A DNA stretch of 64,000 bases from an uncultured Paracoccaceae bacterium. GTDB lineage: Bacteria > Pseudomonadota > Alphaproteobacteria > Rhodobacterales > Rhodobacteraceae. The notes below the pieces were generated by a model. That model saw only the letters and a list, made by a program, of their open reading frames with translations. It was not told the origin of the DNA and ran no database searches. Position 1 is the stretch's first letter. Each line of letters begins with the position of its first letter. Location: contig CAJXWO010000007.1 in the NCBI GenBank assembly GCA_913062865.1, forward strand, positions 1 to 64,000. Reading direction: 5' to 3'. The position numbers and the translations under genes were made by a program. Positions 9,727 through 20,131 of this stretch are shown piece by piece.

Positions 9727-10866
9727 TTACCTCGGTCTGTGGATATGCGCCGATTGCACCAGCCCGAAGCCGACCATCAGCACCAGCATGGCCGAGCCGC
9801 CGTAGCTGACCAGCGGCAAGGGCACGCCTACAACCGGGGCAAGGCCCATCACCATCGACATGTTCACCGCGAAGAAAAGGAAAAACGTCAGCGCGATGCC
9901 GAGGATCAAAAGCGATGAGAACCGGTCGCGGTTCACGAGGGCCGAGGTGATGCAGAACAGGATGATCAGCGCGTAAAGCATCAAAAGAGAAAAGGCACCG
10001 ACAAAGCCGAATTCCTCGGCCAGCGTCGTGAAGATGAAATCTGTGTGTTTCTCGGGCAGGAAGTTCAGCCGCGACTGGGTGCCCTGCATGAAGCCGCGCC
10101 CGGTCCAGCCGCCGGACCCCAGCGCGATCTTGGACTGGGTGATGTGATAGCCCGCGCCCAGCGGGTCCGACGCAGGATCGAGAAAGGTGTCGATGCGGCG
10201 GTACTGGTAGTCCTTCAACAGCTGCCAGTCGGTGCCGCGGCTTTGGAACACCGCCGTCACCAGGCCCGCGCCCATGGCCAGAACGGCGCCGAAATAGGCC
10301 CAGTGCACACCTGCGAGGAACATCATCAGCCCGCCCGCTGTCAGTAGCAGGATCGCGGTGCCCAAGTCGGGCTGGCGCAGCACCAGGAGCACCGGCACCA
10401 GCACGATCAGGACCGGAACGATCACCCAGAGCGGGCGCGAGGTGCGTTTCAGCGGCAACCAGTCGTAATAGGCCGCCAACAGCATCACCATGGTGATCTT
10501 GGTCAGTTCCGAGGGCTGCAGCCGCATGAAGCCCAGGTCGATCCAGCGCTGGGCGCCCATCCCGACCGTGCCGACGAACTCGACCAGCACCAGCAGCACC
10601 AGGCTGACGCCATAGGCCACGGCCGACACGTTCCGCCAGAACCAGATCGGCACCATGGCCACCACCAGCATGACCGACAGGCCCAGAACAAAGCGCTTGA
10701 TCTGCGGTTCGGCCCAAGGCGAAAACGACCCGCCCGCGACCGAGTAGAGCATCAGGAATCCGATGCCCGCCACGCTGACCAGAAGAACGGCCAACGGCCA
10801 GTTGAGATACAGCACCTTCCGGATGCCCGAGGGCACGGTCTTGACGTTGTACTCAAGATAACTCAT
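9727..10866 (-). CDS. rodA: Rod shape-determining protein RodA (SEDS glycosyltransferase)
   Basis: SEDS family (GAQRWIDLGFMRLQPSELTKI; LPEKHTDFIFTTLAEEFGFVG), next to mrdA. Confidence 0.95.
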   Translation of the reverse strand: MSYLEYNVKTVPSGIRKVLYLNWPLAVLLVSVAGIGFLMLYSVAGGSFSPWAEPQIKRFVLGLSVMLVVAMVPIWFWRNVSAVAYGVSLVLLVLVEFVGTVGMGAQRWIDLGFMRLQPSELTKITMVMLLAAYYDWLPLKRTSRPLWVIVPVLIVLVPVLLVLRQPDLGTAILLLTAGGLMMFLAGVHWAYFGAVLAMGAGLVTAVFQSRGTDWQLLKDYQYRRIDTFLDPASDPLGAGYHITQSKIALGSGGWTGRGFMQGTQSRLNFLPEKHTDFIFTTLAEEFGFVGAFSLLMLYALIILFCITSALVNRDRFSSLLILGIALTFFLFFAVNMSMVMGLAPVVGVPLPLVSYGGSAMLVLMVGFGLVQSAHIHRPR

Positions 10867-12806
10867 GCGCGGTCGGCCCCGTCTTCATCGAGCGGCAGGC
10901 GCAGGCTGCGCAGATCCTCCTGCTGCGTGCGGATGCGCGGCCGGTCCTTTTGCGGATAGGCCTCGAGCGGCGGATCGCCATCGTAAAGCGCCTGCAGCGT
11001 GACATCGCGGGCGATGGGCGCGGCCGCGGTCGATCCGCCGCCGCCGTGTTCGACCACCACCGCGACGGCGATCTGCGGTGCCTCGAAGGGGGCGAAATTG
11101 ACGAACAGCGCATGGTCGCGCCGGTTCCAGGGCAGGTCCTCGTTCCGGGTCACGCCGCGGGCGCGCTCGGCGGCGGTGATGTTGCGCACCTGGCTCGTAC
11201 CGGTTTTGCCCGCCATGCGCATCGACGCCTCGGCGATGCGCGACGAAAACGCGGTGCCGCGGTTGCTGTTGGTCGCGGCATACATTGCCTCTCGGACCAT
11301 GCGCAGATGATCCCCGTCGATATCGAGCGCGGTGCCCCCGCGCCGGGGTGTCTCGACCCCGTCGATGGACTTGATCAGCCGTGGCGAGACAGAGCGCCCG
11401 GTGGCGATCCGCGCGGTCATCACCGCCAACTGCAACGGCGAGCTGAGCACATAACCCTGACCGATCGAGGCGTTGACCGTGTCGCCGATCACCCACTCAG
11501 CCCCGCGATTGGCGCGTTTCCACGCCTTGTTCGGCGTCAGCCCCTCGGCCACGGCGGACATGGGGATGTCATGGGCGATCCCAAGGCCCAGCCGCCGGGC
11601 CATGTCGGTGATGTTCTCGATCCCCACCTTGAGCGCGACATCGTAGAAATAGACATCGCAGCTTTCCGACAGCGCGCTTTCCAGGTCCACATTGCCGTGG
11701 CCCGCGCGTTTCCAGCAATGGAAGCGTCGGTCGCCCACCTCAAGATGGCCCGGGCACCACACGGTTTCCGAAGGGCCGATCACACCGGCCTCGAGCGCGG
11801 CGAGCGCGGTCACCATCTTGAAGGTGGAGCCAGGCGGGTAGGCGTCCTGCACGGTTTTCGATGCCAGCGGGCGGTGATCGTTGTCGCGCAATTCGGCAAA
11901 ATCGGCGACCGAGATGCCGCGCACGAACTTGTTGGGATCATGGGAGGGCGACGAGGCGATGGCGCGCAGATCGCCGGTTTCGAGATCCATGATCACGACC
12001 GACGCGCTTTCCTCGCCCAGCCGCGCCTGCACATAGTCCTGAAGCTTGGCATCCACCGTCAGCTGAAGATCGGCACCCGGCGTGCCTTCGCGACGGTCGA
12101 GCTCGCGCATGACGCGGCCCACGGCGTTGACCTCGACCCGTTTTGCGCCCGCGCGACCGCGCAGCGTGTCCTCGTAGCGGGCCTCGACACCGACCTTGCC
12201 GATCTGGAAGCGCGGGATGCGCAGCACCGGGTCGGGGTCGGCATAGCGTTCCAGGTCGCGGGCGCTGACCGGGCCCACATAGCCCGCCACATGGGCGAAA
12301 TTCTGCCCCATCGGGTAGATGCGCGACAGGCCCACTTCGGGCGTGACGCCGGGAAGGGCGGGGGCGTTCACCGCCACGCGGCTGATATCGTCCCAGCCCA
12401 CGCGGTCCGCGATTGTCACCGGCAGGAAGGGGGGCGAGCGTTCCATCTCGCTCAGCGCGCGGTTCAGCGCCTCGTCATCCAGTTCGACGAGGGCCGACAG
12501 GCGCGCGATCACCTTGTCCACGTCGCCCGCATCCTCGCGCACCATGGTGATGCGGTAGCTGGGTTCGTTCTCGGCGATGATCCGCCCGTTGCGGTCAAAG
12601 ATGCGCCCGCGGGCGGGGGGCAGCAGGCGGATATTGATCCGGTTTTCTTCGGCCAAAAGGCGGAACTGGTCGGCCTGTTCGACCTGCATGTAGCGCATGC
12701 GCAGGGCCAGAACGCCGATGAACCCGGCCTGAAGCCCGCCCAGGATCAGCCCGCGGCGGCTGATCTTGCGGGCGCTTTCAAGGGTTTCGCGCGGGCTGCG
12801 TCTCAT
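10863..12806 (-). CDS. mrdA: Penicillin-binding protein 2
   Basis: YPPGSTFKMVTALAALEAG (SxxK), SCDVYFYDVALKVG, MAGKTGTSQV (KTG). Start at MRRSPRETLESARK. Confidence 0.95.
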   Translation of the reverse strand: MRRSPRETLESARKISRRGLILGGLQAGFIGVLALRMRYMQVEQADQFRLLAEENRINIRLLPPARGRIFDRNGRIIAENEPSYRITMVREDAGDVDKVIARLSALVELDDEALNRALSEMERSPPFLPVTIADRVGWDDISRVAVNAPALPGVTPEVGLSRIYPMGQNFAHVAGYVGPVSARDLERYADPDPVLRIPRFQIGKVGVEARYEDTLRGRAGAKRVEVNAVGRVMRELDRREGTPGADLQLTVDAKLQDYVQARLGEESASVVIMDLETGDLRAIASSPSHDPNKFVRGISVADFAELRDNDHRPLASKTVQDAYPPGSTFKMVTALAALEAGVIGPSETVWCPGHLEVGDRRFHCWKRAGHGNVDLESALSESCDVYFYDVALKVGIENITDMARRLGLGIAHDIPMSAVAEGLTPNKAWKRANRGAEWVIGDTVNASIGQGYVLSSPLQLAVMTARIATGRSVSPRLIKSIDGVETPRRGGTALDIDGDHLRMVREAMYAATNSNRGTAFSSRIAEASMRMAGKTGTSQVRNITAAERARGVTRNEDLPWNRRDHALFVNFAPFEAPQIAVAVVVEHGGGGSTAAAPIARDVTLQALYDGDPPLEAYPQKDRPRIRTQQEDLRSLRLPLDEDGADRA

Positions 12807-13342
12807 AGCCGGTGCCCCAGGTTGTCGACCTCTCCGGGCGCGGATTTGCGCACACCCAGGATCACCTGCGAGACAAGCACGACCACCGGGTAGGCGACAA
12901 GGGTCATCACCAATTGGATGATGGTCAGGGCCAGCGGTGCCTGCGGCGTGAACAGCACACCCAGCACCAGCCGGTAGGCCAGCGAGATGACCGTCAGCGC
13001 CAATGCGACCGTGAGCCATTCCAGCGCGAAACCCGTCTCGCGCATGCCGCGGGCCTGCCGCTTGAGCCACTCGGCCGCGACCAGCACCAGGGCGGCCCAC
13101 AATCCGGGCGGGCGGTGGAACAGCAGATCCGCCAGCAGCATCACCCCGGCGATGGCCAGAGCCGGGACATAGTCCGGGCGGCGGATGGCCCAGGCAAAGC
13201 TCAGCGCCACCAGCATGTCCGGCGGGGCCCAGCCGCCCGGCGTGGTCTGAAGCGGCAGAAGGTGGAAGAACACGATCAGAACCGACAGACCCAGATAGGT
13301 CGCCCGCATCGACCACACATGGGATGTGCTGCGCTCAGCCAT
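12803..13342 (-). CDS. mreD: Rod shape-determining protein MreD
   Basis: Multi-TM protein between mrdA and mreC. Confidence 0.85.
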   Translation of the reverse strand: MAERSTSHVWSMRATYLGLSVLIVFFHLLPLQTTPGGWAPPDMLVALSFAWAIRRPDYVPALAIAGVMLLADLLFHRPPGLWAALVLVAAEWLKRQARGMRETGFALEWLTVALALTVISLAYRLVLGVLFTPQAPLALTIIQLVMTLVAYPVVVLVSQVILGVRKSAPGEVDNLGHRL

Positions 13343-14297
13343 TGCTGTCACCGGCGGCATCGGCGCTCAGGTTCCCGGCCTCGTCCTCGGTCCCGGTGCC
13401 GGGGGGCACTGCCTCGGGCTCGGCGTTCGGCACACCGTCCTCGGGCGCGATCAGGCTGCCCGGATCCGAGATGACGCGGGTGCCGTGGTTGCGCAGCACG
13501 CGCAGAAACTCGAGCCGCTCGTAATCGGCCGCCAAAAGCACCCGCAAGCGCCCGCCCGGATCCTCGGCCACCTGTCCGATCAGGAGGCCTTCGGGAAAGA
13601 CCTTGCCGTCGCCCGAGGATACGACGCGGTCACCCGGACGCACCAGGTCGGGATTTTCCAGAAAATCAATCAGCGGTGCGGCGGTGTTGTCGCCGGCGAT
13701 GATGGCCGTCTGTCCCGACGGCTGGATCGTCGCGGGGATACGGCTGGCGGCATCGGTCAGCAGGATCACCCGCGCGGTGTCGCGCCCGACGCCCGAGATG
13801 CGGCCCACCAGCCCGATCCCGTCCATCGTGGCCCAGCCATCCACGATCCCGTCCCGTGCGCCCACGTTCAGAAGAACCGATTGCCGGAAGGGCGAGCCGC
13901 TGTCGGCCATAACGACCCCGGTGATGTAAGTCAGCCGCGGGTCCAGACGGACATTGTTCAGGTCCAGAAGCCGGGCGTTTTCCTGCTCGAGCTGCAGGGC
14001 GGCCTCTTTCCAGCTTTTCATCTGCTGTAATTCGCGGCGCAGTTCCTGGTTTTGCTGGTAGATTTTCTGGTAGCTCTGGAAATCCCGCGCCAAGTTCACG
14101 GTCGCCGTCACCGGCGCCATGGCCCAGTCGAAACTGGGCACCACCCGGTCGATCACCGCGGCGCGGAACCGCTCCACGCGCGGGCTGTCGATGCGCCAGA
14201 CCAGGAACAGCCCGATCAGGAACAGCACCAACAACGTCACACCCAGCCGCCGAAGCGGACCGATGAAGTCTTCGTCCTGTGAACGGTCTTTCGCCAA
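13335..14297 (-). CDS. mreC: Rod shape-determining protein MreC
   Basis: Coiled coil (YQQNQELRRELQQMKSWKEAALQLEQENARL) plus MreC beta domain; synteny. Confidence 0.93.
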   Translation of the reverse strand: MAKDRSQDEDFIGPLRRLGVTLLVLFLIGLFLVWRIDSPRVERFRAAVIDRVVPSFDWAMAPVTATVNLARDFQSYQKIYQQNQELRRELQQMKSWKEAALQLEQENARLLDLNNVRLDPRLTYITGVVMADSGSPFRQSVLLNVGARDGIVDGWATMDGIGLVGRISGVGRDTARVILLTDAASRIPATIQPSGQTAIIAGDNTAAPLIDFLENPDLVRPGDRVVSSGDGKVFPEGLLIGQVAEDPGGRLRVLLAADYERLEFLRVLRNHGTRVISDPGSLIAPEDGVPNAEPEAVPPGTGTEDEAGNLSADAAGDSNG

Positions 14298-14367
14298 GGT
14301 CGCCCCTTGCCGTAACTCTCTGGTCTAGATGTACCAGACCGCCCGCGTCGGCGAAACGGTCCGGATC

Positions 14368-15471
<1,104 letters not shown>

Positions 15472-15574
15472 TTATAGGGCTGGGGGGCAAGGGGGAAAAG
15501 GGGTGCGCCCGCGCGAATGGGCGCATCCCCGTCAGGTCATCGGCAAAGTCACGCCGGTCGGGGTGCCGGGCCGA

Positions 15575-17230
15575 TCAGGCGGCCCAGCCCAGCTTGTAGA
15601 CATGGATCTCGAAGGTCGGGTGCATTTCCGCCCCGATCACGCCCGGTGCCGCGTGGCGATAGGTCGACCGCCAGTAGGGCTGGATGATCACGCCTTCCTC
15701 GCGCATGATCTCCTGCAGGCGGCGCATGGTCTCGCGGCGCGTGTCGGCATCGGCGATGGACAGCGCCTTGGCCAGCTCCTGGTCGAACTCCTCGTTCGAG
15801 AACGCGCTTTCGTTCCACGGCTCACCCGAGCGATAGGCCAGCGCGAGCACCTGCACGCCCAACGGGCGCTGGGCCCAGTCGGTGGTCGAATAGGGATACT
15901 TGGCCCAATCGTTCCAGAAGGTCGACCCGGGCAGGATCGTCCGCTTCACGTTGAAGCCCGCATCGCGCAGCTGGGCGGCGACCGCATCGGTCGTGTTGCG
16001 GCGCCAGTCGTCGTCGATCGAGATCAGCTCGTGTTCGAAATCGGCCATCCCGGCCTCTTCCATCAGGGCCATCGCGCCTTCGGGGTCATAGGTCGGCGCG
16101 GGCATCTCGGCATATTCCGGGTGGATCGGGCAGACATGGTGGTTTTCGGCCACGGTGCCCTGGTTCGAATAGCCCAGCTCGAGGCACACGGCGTTGTCCA
16201 CGGCCATGGCCAGCGCGCGGCGCACGCGGGCATCGGCATAGGGCTGCATGCCGTCCACCTCGGCCTGCTGGTTGGGACGCACGACAAGCGTGTTGGCGGT
16301 GATGGCTTCGGTCTTGTCCCAGCCCAGCCCATCGAGGATGTCGATGAATTCGCCCAGCGATTCGTAAAGCATGTCCACCTCGCCATCCGAGGCGGCCACG
16401 GTGATCGTCGCCTTGTCGGTGCCGAAATCGATATACTCGATCCGCTCCAGCGCCGCTTCACCCACGACGCCCTTGCCCCACCATGCGTGATCGTCGTTGC
16501 GCACGAGCACGGCCCGTTCGCCCACGGAATACTCGCCCGGCAGGTAGGGCCCGGTGCCCACCGGGTTGTCGAGCGGGTTGCCCGAGAAGCCCAGGGGTAC
16601 GATGGCCGCAGGATAGTCCGAGAAGCCGGCGATCAGCGTGATGTCCGGCGTCGACAGCGCCAGGCGCACGGTCAGCGGATCGACAACGGCGATCGCACCC
16701 TCGCGCGCGACGCCGGTCTCGGGATCCACAAGCGCCGACATGCGGCTGGCCATGGAATTGCCCTCGAACGCGGTCTCGCACCAGCGGGTGATATTGTGGG
16801 CCACATCCTCGGCGGTGAAATCGTCGCCGTTGTTCCAGGTCACGCCGGGGCGGACATTGAGCATGTATTCGGTCGCGTCCTCGTTGATCTCCCAGCTTTC
16901 CAGGAGCATCCCCGAGATCGAGCCGTCGCGGTTGTATTCCACCAGGTATTCCAGCCAGCCGCGGGTGTAGTTCGACATCTGCGGCCAGTCATAGCTGCGC
17001 GGGTCCTTGAGCGGGCGCACGGTGCTTTCGATCCGCAGCGTGCCGCCATCGGCCATGTGGCCTGCGGCCTGGGCGGGGGCCTCGAGGCCAAGCAGGCCAT
17101 AGGCGGTGGCGCTCGCCACGCCGAGCGACGTGGCGCGGGTCAGGAATTCGCGGCGGGACATCTGCCCCTCTTTCGCCTCTTGGGCATAGGACAGAACGGC
17201 AGGATGCAGATGATCGGATTGGGCCATCAA
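15575..17230 (-). CDS. ABC transporter substrate-binding protein, family 5, Tat-type signal
   Basis: [32 protein letters not shown], then an SBP_bac_5-like domain. Confidence 0.88.
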   Translation of the reverse strand: MMAQSDHLHPAVLSYAQEAKEGQMSRREFLTRATSLGVASATAYGLLGLEAPAQAAGHMADGGTLRIESTVRPLKDPRSYDWPQMSNYTRGWLEYLVEYNRDGSISGMLLESWEINEDATEYMLNVRPGVTWNNGDDFTAEDVAHNITRWCETAFEGNSMASRMSALVDPETGVAREGAIAVVDPLTVRLALSTPDITLIAGFSDYPAAIVPLGFSGNPLDNPVGTGPYLPGEYSVGERAVLVRNDDHAWWGKGVVGEAALERIEYIDFGTDKATITVAASDGEVDMLYESLGEFIDILDGLGWDKTEAITANTLVVRPNQQAEVDGMQPYADARVRRALAMAVDNAVCLELGYSNQGTVAENHHVCPIHPEYAEMPAPTYDPEGAMALMEEAGMADFEHELISIDDDWRRNTTDAVAAQLRDAGFNVKRTILPGSTFWNDWAKYPYSTTDWAQRPLGVQVLALAYRSGEPWNESAFSNEEFDQELAKALSIADADTRRETMRRLQEIMREEGVIIQPYWRSTYRHAAPGVIGAEMHPTFEIHVYKLGWAA

Positions 17231-17476
17231 AGGGCTCCTTTAAGGTATCTTCGGAAGGTGCGAAATTGCGTGCGCGTGCCCCGGGGGCGCAACAGTCCAC
17301 GCAGAACCGGCAGCGGGTTCCGGGGTTGCGACGCACGACCAGTGGGTGCGCGGCCGCTGCCGTTAAGGTCATTAAACCGGAGCGTGCGGCCCGGTTCAAC
17401 CGCTGTCCCGGGTCGGGCTCAGAAAAAGCCGTGTCGCCGACGGCACGCCCCGGCGCGCATGCCATCAAGGCCCAGG

Positions 17477-17512
17477 AGAAAAGGAAAAGGCGGCCCGCCA
17501 TCGCGGACCGCC
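17477..17512 (-). terminator. Rho-independent terminator of leuA
   Basis: On the minus strand: GGCGGtCCGC-GATG-GCGGgCCGCC followed by TTTTCCTTTT. Confidence 0.8.
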
Positions 17513-17553
17513 CCGTTGCCTACCCTGTGGTCTGTGATCTGTGCCCGATCAGG

Positions 17554-19167
17554 TCAGGTCACATCCTTGTAGCTGATTTCCTTCACATCCGTGCCGGTCT
17601 TCTCGCGGCGCACCAGAAGCCGGTTGAGCGCGTTGATATAGGCCCGGGCCGAGGCCACGACCGTGTCGGTATCCGCCGACTGGCCGGTGGCGATCATGCC
17701 GTCCTCTTCCAGCCGCACGCTCACGGTGGCCTGGGCATCGGTGCCCTCGGTCACGGCATGGACCTGGTAAAGCTGAAGCCGCGCCTTGTTCGGGTGCAGC
17801 TCGCGCACCGCCTTGAAGGTCGCATCGACCGGCCCGTCGCCCTGGCAGGACGCGCTGCGATCCTCGCCGTCGATCTCCATCTCGAGCGTCGCCTCGGCGG
17901 GGCCGCCGGTGCCGCACACGACCTTCAGGTTCACCATTTGCAGACGCTCGGCATCGCCATCGGTCGTGGCCGTCACAAGCGCCAGGATGTCGTCGTCAAA
18001 GACCTCTTTCTTGCGGTCGGCCAAATCCTTGAACCGCACGAAAATGTCCTTGAGCTGGTTGTCGCCCACCTCGACGCCCAATTCGCCCAGCTTGGCCCGA
18101 AGCGCGGCGCGGCCCGAATGCTTGCCCAGGGGCAGGGACGAGGATTTCAGCCCCACATCCTCGGGGCGCATGATCTCGAAGGTCTCGGCGTTTTTCAGCA
18201 TCCCGTCCTGGTGAATGCCGCTTTCGTGGGCAAAGGCGTTCTTGCCCACGATGGCCTTGTTGAACTGCACCGGAAAGCCCGACACCGTCGCCACGCGGCG
18301 CGAGATATGCATGATCTTTTTCGTGTCGATATCGGTGTAATAGGGCATCACGTCGCCCCGCACCTTGAGCGCCATCACCACCTCTTCCAGCGCGGTGTTG
18401 CCCGCCCGTTCGCCCAGGCCGTTGATGGTGCATTCGATCTGCCGCGCGCCACCCGCGACCGCGGCCAGCGCGTTGGCGGTCGCCATGCCCAGGTCGTTGT
18501 GGCAATGCGTGGCGAACACCACCTCGTCCGCGCCGGGCACGGTGGCGATGAGGCGGCGAATGAGGTCTGCGCTTTCGCCCGGTTCGGTATAGCCCACCGT
18601 ATCGGGGATGTTGATCGTGGTGGCGCCCGCCTTGATCGCGATTTCGATCACGCGGCACAGGTAATCCCATTCGGTGCGCGTGGCATCCATGGGCGACCAT
18701 TGCACGTTATCGCACAGGTTGCGCGCATGGCTTACCGTCTGCTCGATCCGCTCGGCCATTTCGTCCATGGTCAGGTTCGGGATCGCGCGGTGCAGGGGCG
18801 AGGTGCCGATAAAGGTATGGATGCGGGGCTGGCCGGCGTGCTTTACCGCCTCCCAGCAGAGGTCGATATCGGGCAGCTGGGCACGGGCCAGACCGCAGAT
18901 CACCGCGTTCTTGGAGCGTTCGGCGATCTCTTTCACCGCCCGGAAATCGCCCTCGGAGGCGATGGGAAAGCCCGCCTCGATGATGTCGACGCCCATATCG
19001 TCCAGCAGTTCTGCGATCTCGAGCTTTTCATCATGGGTCATGGTCGCGCCGGGGGATTGTTCACCGTCGCGCAGGGTGGTGTCGAAGATCACCACGCGGT
19101 CTTTGCCAGCCTCTTGGCCAGCGTCCCGGCCCGTGTCTTGGCCAGCCGGTTTGGTCGTATCGGTCAT
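17554..19167 (-). CDS. leuA: 2-isopropylmalate synthase
   Basis: VVIFDTTLRDGEQSPGATMTHDEKLEIAELLDDMGVDIIEAGFP; C-terminal regulatory domain present. Confidence 0.96.
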   Translation of the reverse strand: MTDTTKPAGQDTGRDAGQEAGKDRVVIFDTTLRDGEQSPGATMTHDEKLEIAELLDDMGVDIIEAGFPIASEGDFRAVKEIAERSKNAVICGLARAQLPDIDLCWEAVKHAGQPRIHTFIGTSPLHRAIPNLTMDEMAERIEQTVSHARNLCDNVQWSPMDATRTEWDYLCRVIEIAIKAGATTINIPDTVGYTEPGESADLIRRLIATVPGADEVVFATHCHNDLGMATANALAAVAGGARQIECTINGLGERAGNTALEEVVMALKVRGDVMPYYTDIDTKKIMHISRRVATVSGFPVQFNKAIVGKNAFAHESGIHQDGMLKNAETFEIMRPEDVGLKSSSLPLGKHSGRAALRAKLGELGVEVGDNQLKDIFVRFKDLADRKKEVFDDDILALVTATTDGDAERLQMVNLKVVCGTGGPAEATLEMEIDGEDRSASCQGDGPVDATFKAVRELHPNKARLQLYQVHAVTEGTDAQATVSVRLEEDGMIATGQSADTDTVVASARAYINALNRLLVRREKTGTDVKEISYKDVT

Positions 19168-19219
19168 GTCGGTATCTCTTTGATGTGTCTGTCCAAAGCC
19201 TGTGGCGCGATCGCAATGC

Positions 19220-19256
19220 CCTCTGAGCGGACGCGCCGGGACGGCACGCTCAGAGG
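19220..19256 (-). promoter_or_regulatory. Hairpin in the leuA leader overlapping the leader-peptide stop codon
   Basis: CCTCTGAGCG-N17-CGCTCAGAGG, perfect 10-bp stem; no T-tract follows. Confidence 0.7.
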
Positions 19257-19330
19257 CGGCTTAGGACGAGCAGACCCAGCGCCGCAAGGGGGCGGCGTGC
19301 GAAAAGCGCAGTATGGACAATCCGGGTCAT
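19250..19330 (-). CDS. Candidate leucine-rich leader peptide of leuA
   Basis: 26 codons: MTRIVHTALFARRPLAALGLLVLSRL*; 7 Leu including LGLLVL; stop overlaps the hairpin 5' arm. Confidence 0.65.
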   Translation of the reverse strand: MTRIVHTALFARRPLAALGLLVLSRL

Positions 19331-19465
19331 GGCCCAACCCTACACCCGGGCGGCATGGCAGGGAAACCCAAAAATTGCGGTCCCGTCCATGCCTGTACCC
19401 GATCGGTGCGTATGGACCGCAGCAGGCGGATTGACCGCAGGTCCGGATGCCTTAGCTCGCATCTC

Positions 19466-20131
19466 ATGATTGATGCATTGGTAATCGGGGCCTCGGGCGG
19501 CATCGGACGCGCGGTGGCCCGGGAAATGAAAGCGCGGGGCGGCAATGTCACGACCCTGTCGCGGGCCGAGGACGGTCTCGACGTGACCGATCCGGCCAGC
19601 GTGGAACGCGTGATGGGGTCGCTGACCGGTCCGTTCCAGACGGTCTTCATCTCGGTGGGCATTCTGGCGCCCGATGGGGCTGCGCCGGAAAAGCAGCTTT
19701 CGGCCATCGACCCCGCCACCATGGCGCGGGTCTTTGCGGTCAATACCATCGGGGTCGCCCATCTGATGACCCATCTTCCCCGTCTTCTGCCGAAACGCGG
19801 CCGGTCGGTCACGGGGGTTCTGACTGCGCGGGTGGGCTCCATCGGTGACAACAAGATGGGCGGCTGGTACTCCTACCGCGCGTCAAAGGCCGCGCTGAAC
19901 CAGATCGTCCACGGTGCCGCGGTCGAGCTGGGCCGGTCCCACCGCGATGCCATCGTGTCCGCGCTGCACCCCGGCACGGTCGATACGGACTTCACCGCAG
20001 GCTATGACACGAAACACGGCAAGTCTTCGCCTGCCCAGGCCGCATCCGACCTTTGCGACGTGATGGAGCGGCTGATTCCCGAGCAATCGGGCGGCTTTTT
20101 CGACTATTCCGGTGCGGAGATCCCCTGGTGA
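19466..20131 (+). CDS. SDR family NAD(P)-dependent oxidoreductase
   Basis: ALVIGASGGIGRAVAREM; WYSYRASKAALNQI. Confidence 0.9.
   Translation: MIDALVIGASGGIGRAVAREMKARGGNVTTLSRAEDGLDVTDPASVERVMGSLTGPFQTVFISVGILAPDGAAPEKQLSAIDPATMARVFAVNTIGVAHLMTHLPRLLPKRGRSVTGVLTARVGSIGDNKMGGWYSYRASKAALNQIVHGAAVELGRSHRDAIVSALHPGTVDTDFTAGYDTKHGKSSPAQAASDLCDVMERLIPEQSGGFFDYSGAEIPW

Noticed and set aside
12807-13316. In-frame N-terminal extension of the mrdA ORF across mreD
   Set aside because: The extension reads mreD in the wrong frame; the true PBP2 start is MRRSPRETL at 12806.
14320-14339. TCTGGT-N8-ACCAGA inverted repeat between mreC and mreB
   Set aside because: Short arms and no supporting context; not distinguishable from chance.
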